Shown here in pieces: positions 8,920 to 16,601 of a stretch of DNA of 64,000 nt. The notes under the pieces were generated by a model. It ran no database searches and was not told the origin of the DNA. It saw only the letters and a list, made by a program, of their open reading frames with translations. The DNA is from Eubacterium_U album (GTDB taxonomy: Bacteria > Bacillota > Clostridia > Lachnospirales > Lachnospiraceae): positions 1 through 64,000 of the forward strand of contig NZ_JAODBU010000006.1 in NCBI RefSeq assembly GCF_025336545.1, read 5' to 3'. The translations under genes and the position numbers were made by a program. Numbering within the stretch: position 1 is the stretch's first letter; every line of letters starts with the position of its first letter.

Positions 8920-10032
8920 CTAATTATTTGCTACTGAAAAGTTAACAGGAAGAATTAAGTAAATATATTTTCCTTCATCATCTCTTATAAAACATGGTGA
9001 TTTAGGGTTTACATAATATATATTTATCTGTTCTTCATCTATAACCTTTAATGTATCTATTAAGAATCTTGGATTAAAACCAATCATCATATCTTTTCCT
9101 TCTTTTTGAATGTAAATTTCTTCATCCATAGAACCAATGAAAGAATTAATCTTAAATTCCATTACTCCATCCTTAATTGTAATAATAATAGGTTTCTTAT
9201 CGCCTTCTTTAATAAGAAGTGTTGCTCTATCAATACAATCAAGCATTTCTCTTTTATTAATTACAACCTTAGTTTCATAATCACTTGAAAGCATCTGATT
9301 TATCTTAAAATATTCGCCTTCAATTAATCTTGAAACAACAAGTGTATTATCAAATTCAAATAATATATGGTTTGTTGTGAAATAAATATTAACAATATCA
9401 TCAACTCCACCATTTAAAATTTTGCTTATTTCATTTAAAGTTTTTCCAGGAACAACAACTTTAATATCTTCATATTCAGCATTTAATTCAATATTTCTTA
9501 TAGCTATTCTATGACCATCCAATGCAACAACTTTTAAATTATTACCTGATATTTCAAAAAGTTCTCCTGTCATAAGTTTATTATTATTTTTGTCATCAAT
9601 TGAGAATATTGTCTGTCTTATAACTTCTTTTAATGAAAACTGTGAAATACTAATACTTTTTTCCTTTTTTATTTCAGGTAAATAAGAAAAATCATCTCCA
9701 TCTCTACCTATAATGTTAAATTTGGCATTTTCACATGTAATGTTTGCTTTATATTCATTATCAACATCAATAACTACATCATTATCAGGAAGTTTTCTTA
9801 TAATTTCTGAAAATAATTTAGCTTCTATAGCTACACTACCCGGTTCAATAATTTCACCTTGGACAACCGTTTCAATGCCAAGTTCCATATCATTAGCAGT
9901 CATTTTAATTTTTCCCTCAGTAGCGTCAATAAGAAAACATTCTAATATAGACATAGTAGTTTTTGAGGATACGGCTTTCATAGTAATGTTAACTCCTGAA
10001 AGTAAATCATTTTTTTTGCAAATAAGTTTCAT
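8920..10032 (-). CDS. dnaN: DNA polymerase III beta sliding clamp
   Basis: Beta clamp, 370 aa, normal length for the family's three repeated domains. It forms a dimeric ring that tethers the replicative polymerase. Seen: N-terminal MKLICKKNDLLSGV, the middle motif ALDGHRIAIR and the C-terminal LPVNF that forms part of the protein-binding cleft. ATG at 10032 has an AAAGGAG site. It is separated from dnaA by 324 bases that hold putative DnaA boxes, so it may have its own promoter there, repressed by DnaA. Confidence 0.96.
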   Translation of the reverse strand: MKLICKKNDLLSGVNITMKAVSSKTTMSILECFLIDATEGKIKMTANDMELGIETVVQGEIIEPGSVAIEAKLFSEIIRKLPDNDVVIDVDNEYKANITCENAKFNIIGRDGDDFSYLPEIKKEKSISISQFSLKEVIRQTIFSIDDKNNNKLMTGELFEISGNNLKVVALDGHRIAIRNIELNAEYEDIKVVVPGKTLNEISKILNGGVDDIVNIYFTTNHILFEFDNTLVVSRLIEGEYFKINQMLSSDYETKVVINKREMLDCIDRATLLIKEGDKKPIIITIKDGVMEFKINSFIGSMDEEIYIQKEGKDMMIGFNPRFLIDTLKVIDEEQINIYYVNPKSPCFIRDDEGKYIYLILPVNFSVANN

Positions 10033-10356
10033 TGTAAAATCTCCTTTATGTGTAAGTGTTGAAAAATGTATAAATTTATATAAATAAATAAATAATAATT
10101 AGTAGCAGTAGTATATAGGGGATGTTAATAAGTTAAAAACTAGTTCTAAGCCCCATGTATAAAAGAAAAGGCTGCATTAATAACAAATGAATAATTTTAA
10201 AAACTATTAACATTTTGAGGATATTGTTAATAAAAAATGTTAATAGCTTAAAAATATAAAAGTAGGATATTAACAATATATTAATAACATTTTAATACTG
10301 AAAATATAGTTATTAACATCAAAATAGTAGTTATTAATACAAAAATGTTAATAACT
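10033..10356. other. Origin region, dnaN-side cluster of variant DnaA boxes
   Basis: This gene-free gap between dnaN and dnaA is dense in a 9-mer TTATTAACA. Exact copies lie at 10123-10131 (minus), 10225-10233 (minus), 10310-10318 (plus) and 10346-10354 (minus). One-mismatch copies lie at 10204-10212, 10238-10246, 10267-10275, 10281-10289 and 10331-10339. No canonical TTATCCACA is present. By position these are the best candidates for DnaA boxes of a two-part origin flanking dnaA; their binding by DnaA is inference. Confidence 0.6.
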
Positions 10357-11739
10357 TCACTTCGTATTAAGCTTTTTAATAATAACTTCCACCATATTTT
10401 TAGTATTTATGTCTCTTGCCATTTCTTCTTTTATCTGATTAACTCCATATATTACGGTAGATGGATTGTCTTTATGAAGAGCTAATCCAATTTTCTTATT
10501 TGTCTCATCGGTAAGCGTTTTACAAATGTACATGCATACCTGTCTGGCATATGCTATTTCTTTAGAACGCTTCTTAGAAGCTAAATCATTAGGTGAAATT
10601 CCAAAATGATCAGCAACTACTTCGATAATTTTTTTACATGTTATTGTGTTATCTTCTTCAGGTGAAATATAATCCTTAAGAACATCTTTAGCAAAATCTA
10701 AATCAATAGTCTGATTGCTGATTTTACTAAAAGCAATAATCTTAGTTAATGAGCCTTCAAGTTCACGAATATTGAAAATAACATTTGTTGAAATGTAATC
10801 TAATACGTCATTAGGTATATCTATACCTTCAACTTCAACTTTCTTTTTCAAAATTGCCATTCTTGTTTCATAATTAGGACTTTGGATATCTACTGTTAAT
10901 CCAGATTCAAACCTGTTAACCAATCTGTCTTCAAGTCCTTCTAAGTCCTTAGGCTTTCTATCTGAACTAATAACAATGGCTTTTTTATGCATATACAAAT
11001 ACTGGAAAGTATGGAAAAATTCTTCCTGAGTACTTTCCTTTTTCTGAAGAAACTGTATATCATCAATAAGTAAAACATCTACATTTCGATATTTTGCTCT
11101 AAAATCAGACATTTCCTGTTGATTACCGCTTTTATTACGTAGTGTTTCAATAAGTTCATTAGTAAAAGATTCACTTGTAGTATATAAAACCTTAGCGTTA
11201 GGATTTTTATTTAATACAAAATGACCAATTGATTGCATAAGGTGGGTTTTACCAAGACCTACACCTCCATAGATAAATAAAGGATTGTAGATTCCACCTG
11301 GAGACTCAGCAACTGCAAGAGATGTGTCGTGGGCTAAAATATTGTTAGAGCCTACAACAAATGTATCAAAAGTATATTTACTATTTAAATTAGCTTCAGC
11401 AATTCTGCTTGTAAGTGAAGCTGATTCATTAATTGTAATATGTTCTTCGGTTTCACTTGGTTCATCTTTAATGTCAGATGGTAAAACAAACTGAAGTTCA
11501 AGTTCCATTTTCATAATTTCTTCAATAGTTACTTTTAATGGAATCTGGTATTTTTTCTTTATATATTGAAGACCAAGCATCTCAGTTTCACCCTGATAAA
11601 CTAAAGTTACGACATTGTCTTCAAAAGATTTAACCTGCAATGGTTTTATCCATGTTTTGAAGGAAACATCAGAAATATCGTAATCCTGTTTAAACGTATT
11701 GAGAATCTCAGGCCATTTTTCAATCAATGTAGAATACAT
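10357..11739 (-). CDS. dnaA: Chromosomal replication initiator DnaA
   Basis: AAA+ initiator ATPase, 460 aa. Domain I (1-80), a variable linker, domain III with Walker A GGVGLGKTHLMQSIG (about 160) and Walker B VLLIDDIQFL, and domain IV DNA-binding helix-turn-helix at the C-terminus. The signature that normally reads GGRDHTTV is HKDNPSTV here (D424 to V429), so residues equivalent to E. coli Asp433, His434 and Thr435 are Asn, Pro and Ser, and Pro423 is Lys. Arg399 is kept (KKRS). This divergence fits the variant 9-mers flanking the gene. ATG at 11739 follows AGGAG. Confidence 0.96.
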   Translation of the reverse strand: MYSTLIEKWPEILNTFKQDYDISDVSFKTWIKPLQVKSFEDNVVTLVYQGETEMLGLQYIKKKYQIPLKVTIEEIMKMELELQFVLPSDIKDEPSETEEHITINESASLTSRIAEANLNSKYTFDTFVVGSNNILAHDTSLAVAESPGGIYNPLFIYGGVGLGKTHLMQSIGHFVLNKNPNAKVLYTTSESFTNELIETLRNKSGNQQEMSDFRAKYRNVDVLLIDDIQFLQKKESTQEEFFHTFQYLYMHKKAIVISSDRKPKDLEGLEDRLVNRFESGLTVDIQSPNYETRMAILKKKVEVEGIDIPNDVLDYISTNVIFNIRELEGSLTKIIAFSKISNQTIDLDFAKDVLKDYISPEEDNTITCKKIIEVVADHFGISPNDLASKKRSKEIAYARQVCMYICKTLTDETNKKIGLALHKDNPSTVIYGVNQIKEEMARDINTKNMVEVIIKKLNTK

Positions 11740-12184
11740 AAATAATTCTCCTATTTTTTATAAAATAAACTTCTAAAAGTAAAAAAATGCGCAAAATTAC
11801 ACACATAATTATAATAGCAAAAAACAAAAATGTTTTCAACTTATATATAATAAAGAAGAAACTAATAAACGTGTAAAAATTTTGATGTAAAATAGAGAAA
11901 AAAGATTTTGTGGAAAAATAACGAAAAATTTTTGTAATAAGTTTACATAAAATAAAAAATAGGTTTACAAATAATTCGACAAAAAATAACAATAATTTTA
12001 TTAATAAAAAAAGTTATTAATGTTAATAACTTATAAAAGTGTGAATAAATGGGAGGTAAAAGGAAAAAATAATGTGAGTTATTAACTTTTTATTAATAAA
12101 ATGTTGATAACTGGTGTTAATTACCCGCAAATGTTATGTAAAGTAAATCAAAAAAATAATAAAAATTAACAAAAAATAAAATGC
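11740..12184. other. Origin of replication, dnaA-rpmH side
   Basis: Gene-free, very AT-rich region between the divergent dnaA and rpmH genes. Candidate DnaA boxes cluster at 12014-12123: exact TTATTAACA at 12021-12029 (minus), plus TTATTAATG 12014-12022, TTATTCACA 12040-12048 (minus), TTATTAACT 12079-12087, TTATCAACA 12102-12110 (minus) and a one-mismatch copy at 12115-12123. Two of these, TTATTCACA and TTATCAACA, are single-base variants of the classical box. The first two overlap in a palindrome GTTATTAATGTTAATAAC (12013-12030). The A/T-only blocks around 11760-12010 could be the unwinding element; that is inference. Confidence 0.7.
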
Positions 12185-12213
12185 TTGACGTAAAATTAAC
12201 TTGCCATTATAAT
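12185..12213 (+). promoter_or_regulatory. Promoter of the rpmH operon
   Basis: TTGACG (12185-12190), a 17-base spacer and TATAAT (12208-12213) give a near-consensus sigma-A promoter about 40 bases upstream of rpmH. Confidence 0.8.
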
Positions 12214-12255
12214 TGAAATGATGTTTTATTATAGTGCGTAAGGAGGTGTATCGGA

Positions 12256-12399
12256 ATGCATAAGGGTAAAATGACATATCAGCCAAAAAAGAGACAGAGA
12301 TCAAAAGTTCATGGTTTTAGATCAAGAATGAGCACAGCAGGCGGAAGAAAAGTTCTTGCAGCTAGAAGAGCAAAAGGAAGAAAAGTATTGTCAGCATAG
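12256..12399 (+). CDS. rpmH: 50S ribosomal protein L34
   Basis: Very basic 47-aa protein of the large ribosomal subunit. The body from TYQPKKRQRSKVHG through GRKVLAARRAKGRKVLSA matches L34 closely. An ATG at 12256 follows AGGAGG with 9-base spacing and gives a three-residue N-terminal extension (MHKGKM) compared with the usual MKRTYQ start; the internal ATG at 12271 has no such site. It is the first gene of the plus-strand arm and is too short to be found by simple length filters. Confidence 0.95.
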   Translation: MHKGKMTYQPKKRQRSKVHGFRSRMSTAGGRKVLAARRAKGRKVLSA

Positions 12400-12424
12400 G
12401 CCGCAGTTTTGTGGCCTTTTTCTT
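12399..12424 (+). terminator. Terminator or attenuator after rpmH
   Basis: A 7-bp stem GGCCGCA / TGTGGCC with a 4-base loop, followed by TTTTTCTTTT. It stands between rpmH and rnpA, where it would lower rnpA transcription relative to the ribosomal protein. Confidence 0.75.
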
Positions 12425-12448
12425 TTCTTATTTTAAAGAGGTATTGTA

Positions 12449-12796
12449 ATGAATAGTTATGACTCGCTAAAAAAGAATAGAGATTTTCAAAATGTTTATA
12501 AAAATGGAAAATCAAAGGCAAATAAATATTTAGTTATGTATGTACTTGAAAACCAATTAGATAGTAACAGATTAGGAATATCAGTAAGTAAAAAAGTAGG
12601 AAATAGTGTAATAAGACATCATCTGACACGTCTAATAAGGGAAAGCTACAGACTAAATAAAGAAATGTTCAATAGTGGTTTGGACATTGTCGTAATTGCA
12701 CGTGAAAGTGCAAAGGACAGAAAATATAAAGAAATTGAAAGTGCATTGTTGCATTTAGGAAAAATCAATGGAATTCTAAATGAAAAAAGCATGTAA
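12449..12796 (+). CDS. rnpA: Ribonuclease P protein component
   Basis: Protein subunit (115 aa) of RNase P, which with its RNA matures tRNA 5' ends. The central RNR-type motif is visible as KVGNSVIRHHLTRLIRES, with His in place of the usual Asn of RNR. N-terminal LKKNRDFQNVYKNGKS is typical. ATG at 12449 has an AAAGAGG site. It follows rpmH after an attenuator hairpin, as in most bacteria. Confidence 0.93.
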   Translation: MNSYDSLKKNRDFQNVYKNGKSKANKYLVMYVLENQLDSNRLGISVSKKVGNSVIRHHLTRLIRESYRLNKEMFNSGLDIVVIARESAKDRKYKEIESALLHLGKINGILNEKSM

Positions 12797-12884
12797 ATAA
12801 GCTTTTTTATCATTTTAGAATATGTTTGTAACTTGAAAATGAAAAAAACTTCTATATGGTACATTTATGGGAGGGTATATGAAG

Positions 12885-13121
12885 ATGATAAAGAAATTAT
12901 CTAAAGGTATAAATTTTATTCTTATAGGATGTATAAAATTTTATAGAAAATTTATTTCACCTATGAAAATTACGCCTTGTTGCAGATTTATACCATCATG
13001 CTCTCAGTATGCCATAGAAGCTTTACAGAAATATGGACCTTTAAAAGGATCGTTTTTAGCCATAAAGAGAATTTTAAGGTGTAACCATTTCTCTAAAGGG
13101 GGCTATGATCCTGTGCCTTAA
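12885..13121 (+). CDS. yidD: Membrane protein insertion efficiency factor YidD
   Basis: Small protein (78 aa from this start) associated with the inner face of the membrane, thought to assist YidC. The family signature is clear: YRKFISPM then CCRFIPSCSQYAIEALQKYG and ILRCNHFSKGGYDPVP, with conserved cysteines. The frame opens at an ATG at 12867, but the ribosome site GGGAGGG (12869-12875) lies inside that extension, so the start is more likely ATG 12885 (spacing 9) or ATG 12879 (spacing 3). Located between rnpA and yidC as usual. Confidence 0.92.
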   Translation: MIKKLSKGINFILIGCIKFYRKFISPMKITPCCRFIPSCSQYAIEALQKYGPLKGSFLAIKRILRCNHFSKGGYDPVP

Positions 13122-13131
13122 GGAGGAATAA

Positions 13132-14388
13132 TTGGAATTATTATTAGCTACACAGCAGAGTGGTATATTAATGCCATTTGCTTGGATATTAGGAAAAATA
13201 CTTGAAGCAATTTACTTTATTTTTTCTTCTATAGGAATTGAAAGTATTGGATTATGTATTATTGTTTTTACAGTAGTAATTAGAATGTTAATGCTTCCAA
13301 GTACAATTAAGCAACAGAAATTTTCAAAATTGAATTCAGTAATGAATCCGGAAATTCAGGCAATTCAGAAAAAATATAAAAATAAAGTTGATCAGGCATC
13401 ACAGCTTGCACAGCAGGAAGAAATTAAGGCTGTATATGATAAGTATGGTGTTTCACCTACAGGAAGTTGTTTACAGTTACTTATTCAAATGCCTATTATC
13501 TTAGCTTTATATAGAGTTATTATGAATATTCCGGCATATGTAAGTTCTGTTAAAGATTATTATTTGACAATATTACAAAATATGAATGGAAGTCAGATTA
13601 AAGAATTCTTTACTTATAAAGTAGATTCATTTTCTGATTTAACAACACAGCAGGTTAATAATTGTATTGATGTTATGTCAGGATACAACAGAGCAACATT
13701 AAAAGTTGATGGATTTAGTTTAAGTAAATTAGTTGATACTATTGATAGTTCAGTAGTTGATAAAGCTTATGATCATATTCATAATATTAACAATTTCTTT
13801 TGTTATAACTTAAGTGATTCACCATCACAGATGCTTAAAGCAGGATTACCTATTATTTTAGTATTGTTAATTCCTGTATTAGCTGGTTTAACTCAGTTCT
13901 TAAGTGTTACATTATCAATGAAATTAAATAGTGCAGCAACAAATACACAGGATAATCCAATGGCCGGTTCAATGAAAATGATGAATATTATGATGCCATT
14001 GATGTCAGTTTATATGTGTTATATGTTTGCATCAGGTATTGGTATTTATTGGGTAACAAGTTCAGCAGCTATGATGATTCAGCAGATATTTATTAATATG
14101 CATTTAAAGAAAATGGATGTTAACGAAATTATTGAAAAGAATAAGGAAAAAGCTGAACAGAAGAGAATTGCTAGAAATGAGAAAAACGGTGTTTATAGAG
14201 AACAGGTATTAAAGGCTGCATCTACAAATACAAAGTCAGTTTCAAGCAAAGCGAATTCAACTAAATCTTTTGCAGAAAAAGAAAAGATAATTGAAGAAGC
14301 TAAAATGAAAAATATGAAGAAAAAGAACGGTAGCATTGGTTCTAGAGTAAATATGGTAAATGACTTTAATGAAAGAAACAAAAAATAG
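13132..14388 (+). CDS. yidC: Membrane protein insertase YidC/OxaA
   Basis: Polytopic insertase, 418 aa, that inserts and folds membrane proteins with or without SecYEG. Several hydrophobic segments are seen (about 13-40, 110-130, 235-260, 280-315), with a positively charged cytoplasmic loop after the first (IKQQKFSKLNSVMNPEIQ) and a long basic C-terminal tail rich in Lys, Glu and Asn. There is no large periplasmic domain as in Proteobacteria. Start is a TTG at 13132 with a strong AAGGAGG site 8 bases before. It begins 10 bases after yidD. Confidence 0.93.
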   Translation: MELLLATQQSGILMPFAWILGKILEAIYFIFSSIGIESIGLCIIVFTVVIRMLMLPSTIKQQKFSKLNSVMNPEIQAIQKKYKNKVDQASQLAQQEEIKAVYDKYGVSPTGSCLQLLIQMPIILALYRVIMNIPAYVSSVKDYYLTILQNMNGSQIKEFFTYKVDSFSDLTTQQVNNCIDVMSGYNRATLKVDGFSLSKLVDTIDSSVVDKAYDHIHNINNFFCYNLSDSPSQMLKAGLPIILVLLIPVLAGLTQFLSVTLSMKLNSAATNTQDNPMAGSMKMMNIMMPLMSVYMCYMFASGIGIYWVTSSAAMMIQQIFINMHLKKMDVNEIIEKNKEKAEQKRIARNEKNGVYREQVLKAASTNTKSVSSKANSTKSFAEKEKIIEEAKMKNMKKKNGSIGSRVNMVNDFNERNKK

Positions 14389-14396
14389 AGGTGAAA

Positions 14397-15023
14397 GTGT
14401 TGGATTTTAAGGAATATACAGGAAAGAATATCGATGATGCTTTAACTAATGCATGTGTTGATTTAGGAACAACAACTGATAAGTTAGAGTATGAAGTTAT
14501 TAGCAAAGGCAGTAACGGAATCTTAGGAATAGGAAGTAAGCCTGCAGTCATTAAAGCTAGAAAAAATCAGTCAATTGAAGACATTGCAAGAGAATTTTTA
14601 GGAAAAGTTTTTGAAGCAATGGAATTAACTGTAAAAATTAATATGGATATCAACGAAGAAGATGGTGTTGTAAATATTGATTTAGTAGGAGATGATATGG
14701 GAATACTTATTGGAAAAAGAGGGCAGACTCTTGATTCATTACAGTATCTTGTAAGTCTCGTTATTAATAAAGAAAGCGAAAAATATTTAAGAGTAAAATT
14801 AGATACAGAAAACTACAGAGAACGTAGAAAAGCTACTCTTGAAAATCTTGCTAAAAACATTGCATTTAAGGTTAAGAGAATTAAGAAACCGGTATCTCTT
14901 GAGCCAATGAATCCATATGAAAGAAGAATTATTCATTCAGCATTACAGAATGATAAATATGTTACAACAAAGAGTGAAGGTGAAGAACCATACAGACATG
15001 TTGTTGTAATCTTAAAAAGATAA
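14397..15023 (+). CDS. jag: RNA-binding protein KhpB/Jag
   Basis: About 208 aa with three domains: Jag-N (1-50, EYTGKNIDDAL), a KH domain with the GXXG-type loop in LIGKRGQTLDSLQYL, and a C-terminal R3H domain (ENYRERRKATL... then HRVVVILKR-like end). KhpB binds RNA, often with KhpA, and affects cell division and envelope synthesis in Gram-positives. Start is a non-ATG codon: GTG 14397 or TTG 14400 follow the AGAGGTG site, while GTG 14391 lies inside it. It follows yidC by 8 bases. Confidence 0.9.
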   Translation: MLDFKEYTGKNIDDALTNACVDLGTTTDKLEYEVISKGSNGILGIGSKPAVIKARKNQSIEDIAREFLGKVFEAMELTVKINMDINEEDGVVNIDLVGDDMGILIGKRGQTLDSLQYLVSLVINKESEKYLRVKLDTENYRERRKATLENLAKNIAFKVKRIKKPVSLEPMNPYERRIIHSALQNDKYVTTKSEGEEPYRHVVVILKR

Positions 15024-15041
15024 TAAAATATAACATAGGTA

Positions 15042-15076
15042 AACGTAGCAGTTATAACTGCTACGTTTTCTTTTTG
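15042..15076 (+). terminator. Intrinsic terminator after jag
   Basis: An 11-bp perfect stem (AACGTAGCAGT with ACTGCTACGTT) runs directly into TTCTTTTT. It ends the rpmH-jag transcript, so mnmE should have its own promoter. Confidence 0.88.
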
Positions 15077-15192
15077 AAAAATATGTGTTATACTAAATTA
15101 TTATGGCTTATTATGTGGAGTTAATTTGCACATCTTGAGTAAAGAAAAATTAATGACAAAAAGTTGATTAATTTGAAAGGCTTGGTAATGAG

Positions 15193-16572
15193 ATGAAAGT
15201 GGTTGATACAATAGCAGCAATTGCAACAGCATCAGGTAATTCCGGAATAGGAATAATAAGAGTAAGTGGTGATGAAGCAATTGAAATTGTAGATAAAATA
15301 TTTAAATCAGTAAATAGTGATAAAAAATTAGTTAATGTAAAATCACATACAATTAACTATGGGCATATAGTTGATAATGATAAAGTAATTGATGAAGTAC
15401 TGGTTTCAGTTATGAATGGACCACATTCATATACAGGAGAAGATGTAGTTGAAATTAATTGTCATGGTGGAATGATAGTTATTAGAAAGATATTGGAAAT
15501 TGTATTAAAAAATGGTGCAAGAACAGCTGAGCCGGGTGAATTTACAAAAAGAGCTTTCTTAAACGGAAGAATGGATTTGTCTCAGGCAGAGGCAGTCATG
15601 GATGTAATAAATGCAAAAAATGAATTTGCTTTATCAAGTTCAATAGAGCAGTTAAATGGAAGAGTTTCTGAAAAAATCAAAAGCTTAAGAAAAAAAATTA
15701 TTTATAATATAGCTTTTATAGAATCAGCACTTGATGACCCTGAGCATATAAGCATTGATGGATATTCAGATAAATTAAGTAAGATTCTTGAAGAGGTTAA
15801 TGGTGAACTTTCAAGATTAATTAACAATTTTGATAATGGAAGAATTGTTAAAGAAGGAGTTAAGACTGTAATTTTAGGCAAGCCAAATGCAGGAAAATCT
15901 TCTTTATTGAACTTACTTCTTGGGGAAGAAAGAGCAATTGTTACTGATATAGAAGGAACTACAAGAGATACTCTAGAAGAAAGCATTAATTTAAATGGTG
16001 TCTTTCTTAATTTAATTGATACTGCGGGCATTAGAGATTCTGAAGATGTAGTTGAGCAAATCGGTGTAAATAAGGCAAAAGAACTTGCTGAAAAAAGTGA
16101 TTTAGTTATATTTGTAGCAGATGCATCGAAAGAATTAGATGAAAATGATAAAGAAATTATTAATTTGATAAAAGATAAACAGGCAATTGTTTTACTTAAT
16201 AAATCTGATTTAGGAACAATTATAAACGAAAAGAATGTTTCTGAATTTGACAATAAACCTGTAATTACATTTTCTGCAAAAACAGGAGATGGGTTAGATG
16301 AATTAGAAAATAAAATAAGAGATTTATTTTATGAAGGAAAAGTTAAATATAATGATGAATTGTATATTACAAATGCAAGACAAAAAGAATCACTTATTAA
16401 TGCAAAGAATAGTATTGAAGAGGTTATAAAATCAGTAGAGAATGATATGCCTGAAGATTTTTATTCTATTGATTTAATGGATGCATACACATATTTAGGA
16501 CAAATTATTGGTGAGAGCGTAGAAGATGACCTTGTAAATGAGATATTTAGTAAGTTTTGTATGGGAAAATAA
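15193..16572 (+). CDS. mnmE: tRNA modification GTPase MnmE
   Basis: GTPase (459 aa) that with MnmG puts the aminomethyl-type group on U34 of certain tRNAs. N-terminal tetrahydrofolate-binding domain begins DTIAAIATASGNSGIGIIR. The G domain shows P-loop GKPNAGKSSLLN, switch II DTAGIRD and NKSD. The C-terminus ends FCMGK, the CIGK-like motif with the catalytic cysteine. Length is normal. It overlaps nothing real downstream; mnmG starts 29 bases later, so they are an operon. Confidence 0.96.
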   Translation: MKVVDTIAAIATASGNSGIGIIRVSGDEAIEIVDKIFKSVNSDKKLVNVKSHTINYGHIVDNDKVIDEVLVSVMNGPHSYTGEDVVEINCHGGMIVIRKILEIVLKNGARTAEPGEFTKRAFLNGRMDLSQAEAVMDVINAKNEFALSSSIEQLNGRVSEKIKSLRKKIIYNIAFIESALDDPEHISIDGYSDKLSKILEEVNGELSRLINNFDNGRIVKEGVKTVILGKPNAGKSSLLNLLLGEERAIVTDIEGTTRDTLEESINLNGVFLNLIDTAGIRDSEDVVEQIGVNKAKELAEKSDLVIFVADASKELDENDKEIINLIKDKQAIVLLNKSDLGTIINEKNVSEFDNKPVITFSAKTGDGLDELENKIRDLFYEGKVKYNDELYITNARQKESLINAKNSIEEVIKSVENDMPEDFYSIDLMDAYTYLGQIIGESVEDDLVNEIFSKFCMGK

Positions 16573-16601
16573 TAAAAGTTCTATTTGGAGAGGAAAATAA
16601 A

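Noticed and set aside
11720..11992. A minus-strand open frame across the origin (90 aa)
   Set aside because: It is low-complexity Phe/Ile/Leu sequence from A/T-only DNA, overlaps the dnaA start and has no ribosome site.
12309..12521. A minus-strand open frame opposite rpmH and the start of rnpA
   Set aside because: It is the complement of well-supported genes and contains their terminator.
16557..16601. N-terminal extension of MnmG
   Set aside because: The extension overlaps mnmE and contains the ribosome site of the next ATG; the family start is at 16602.
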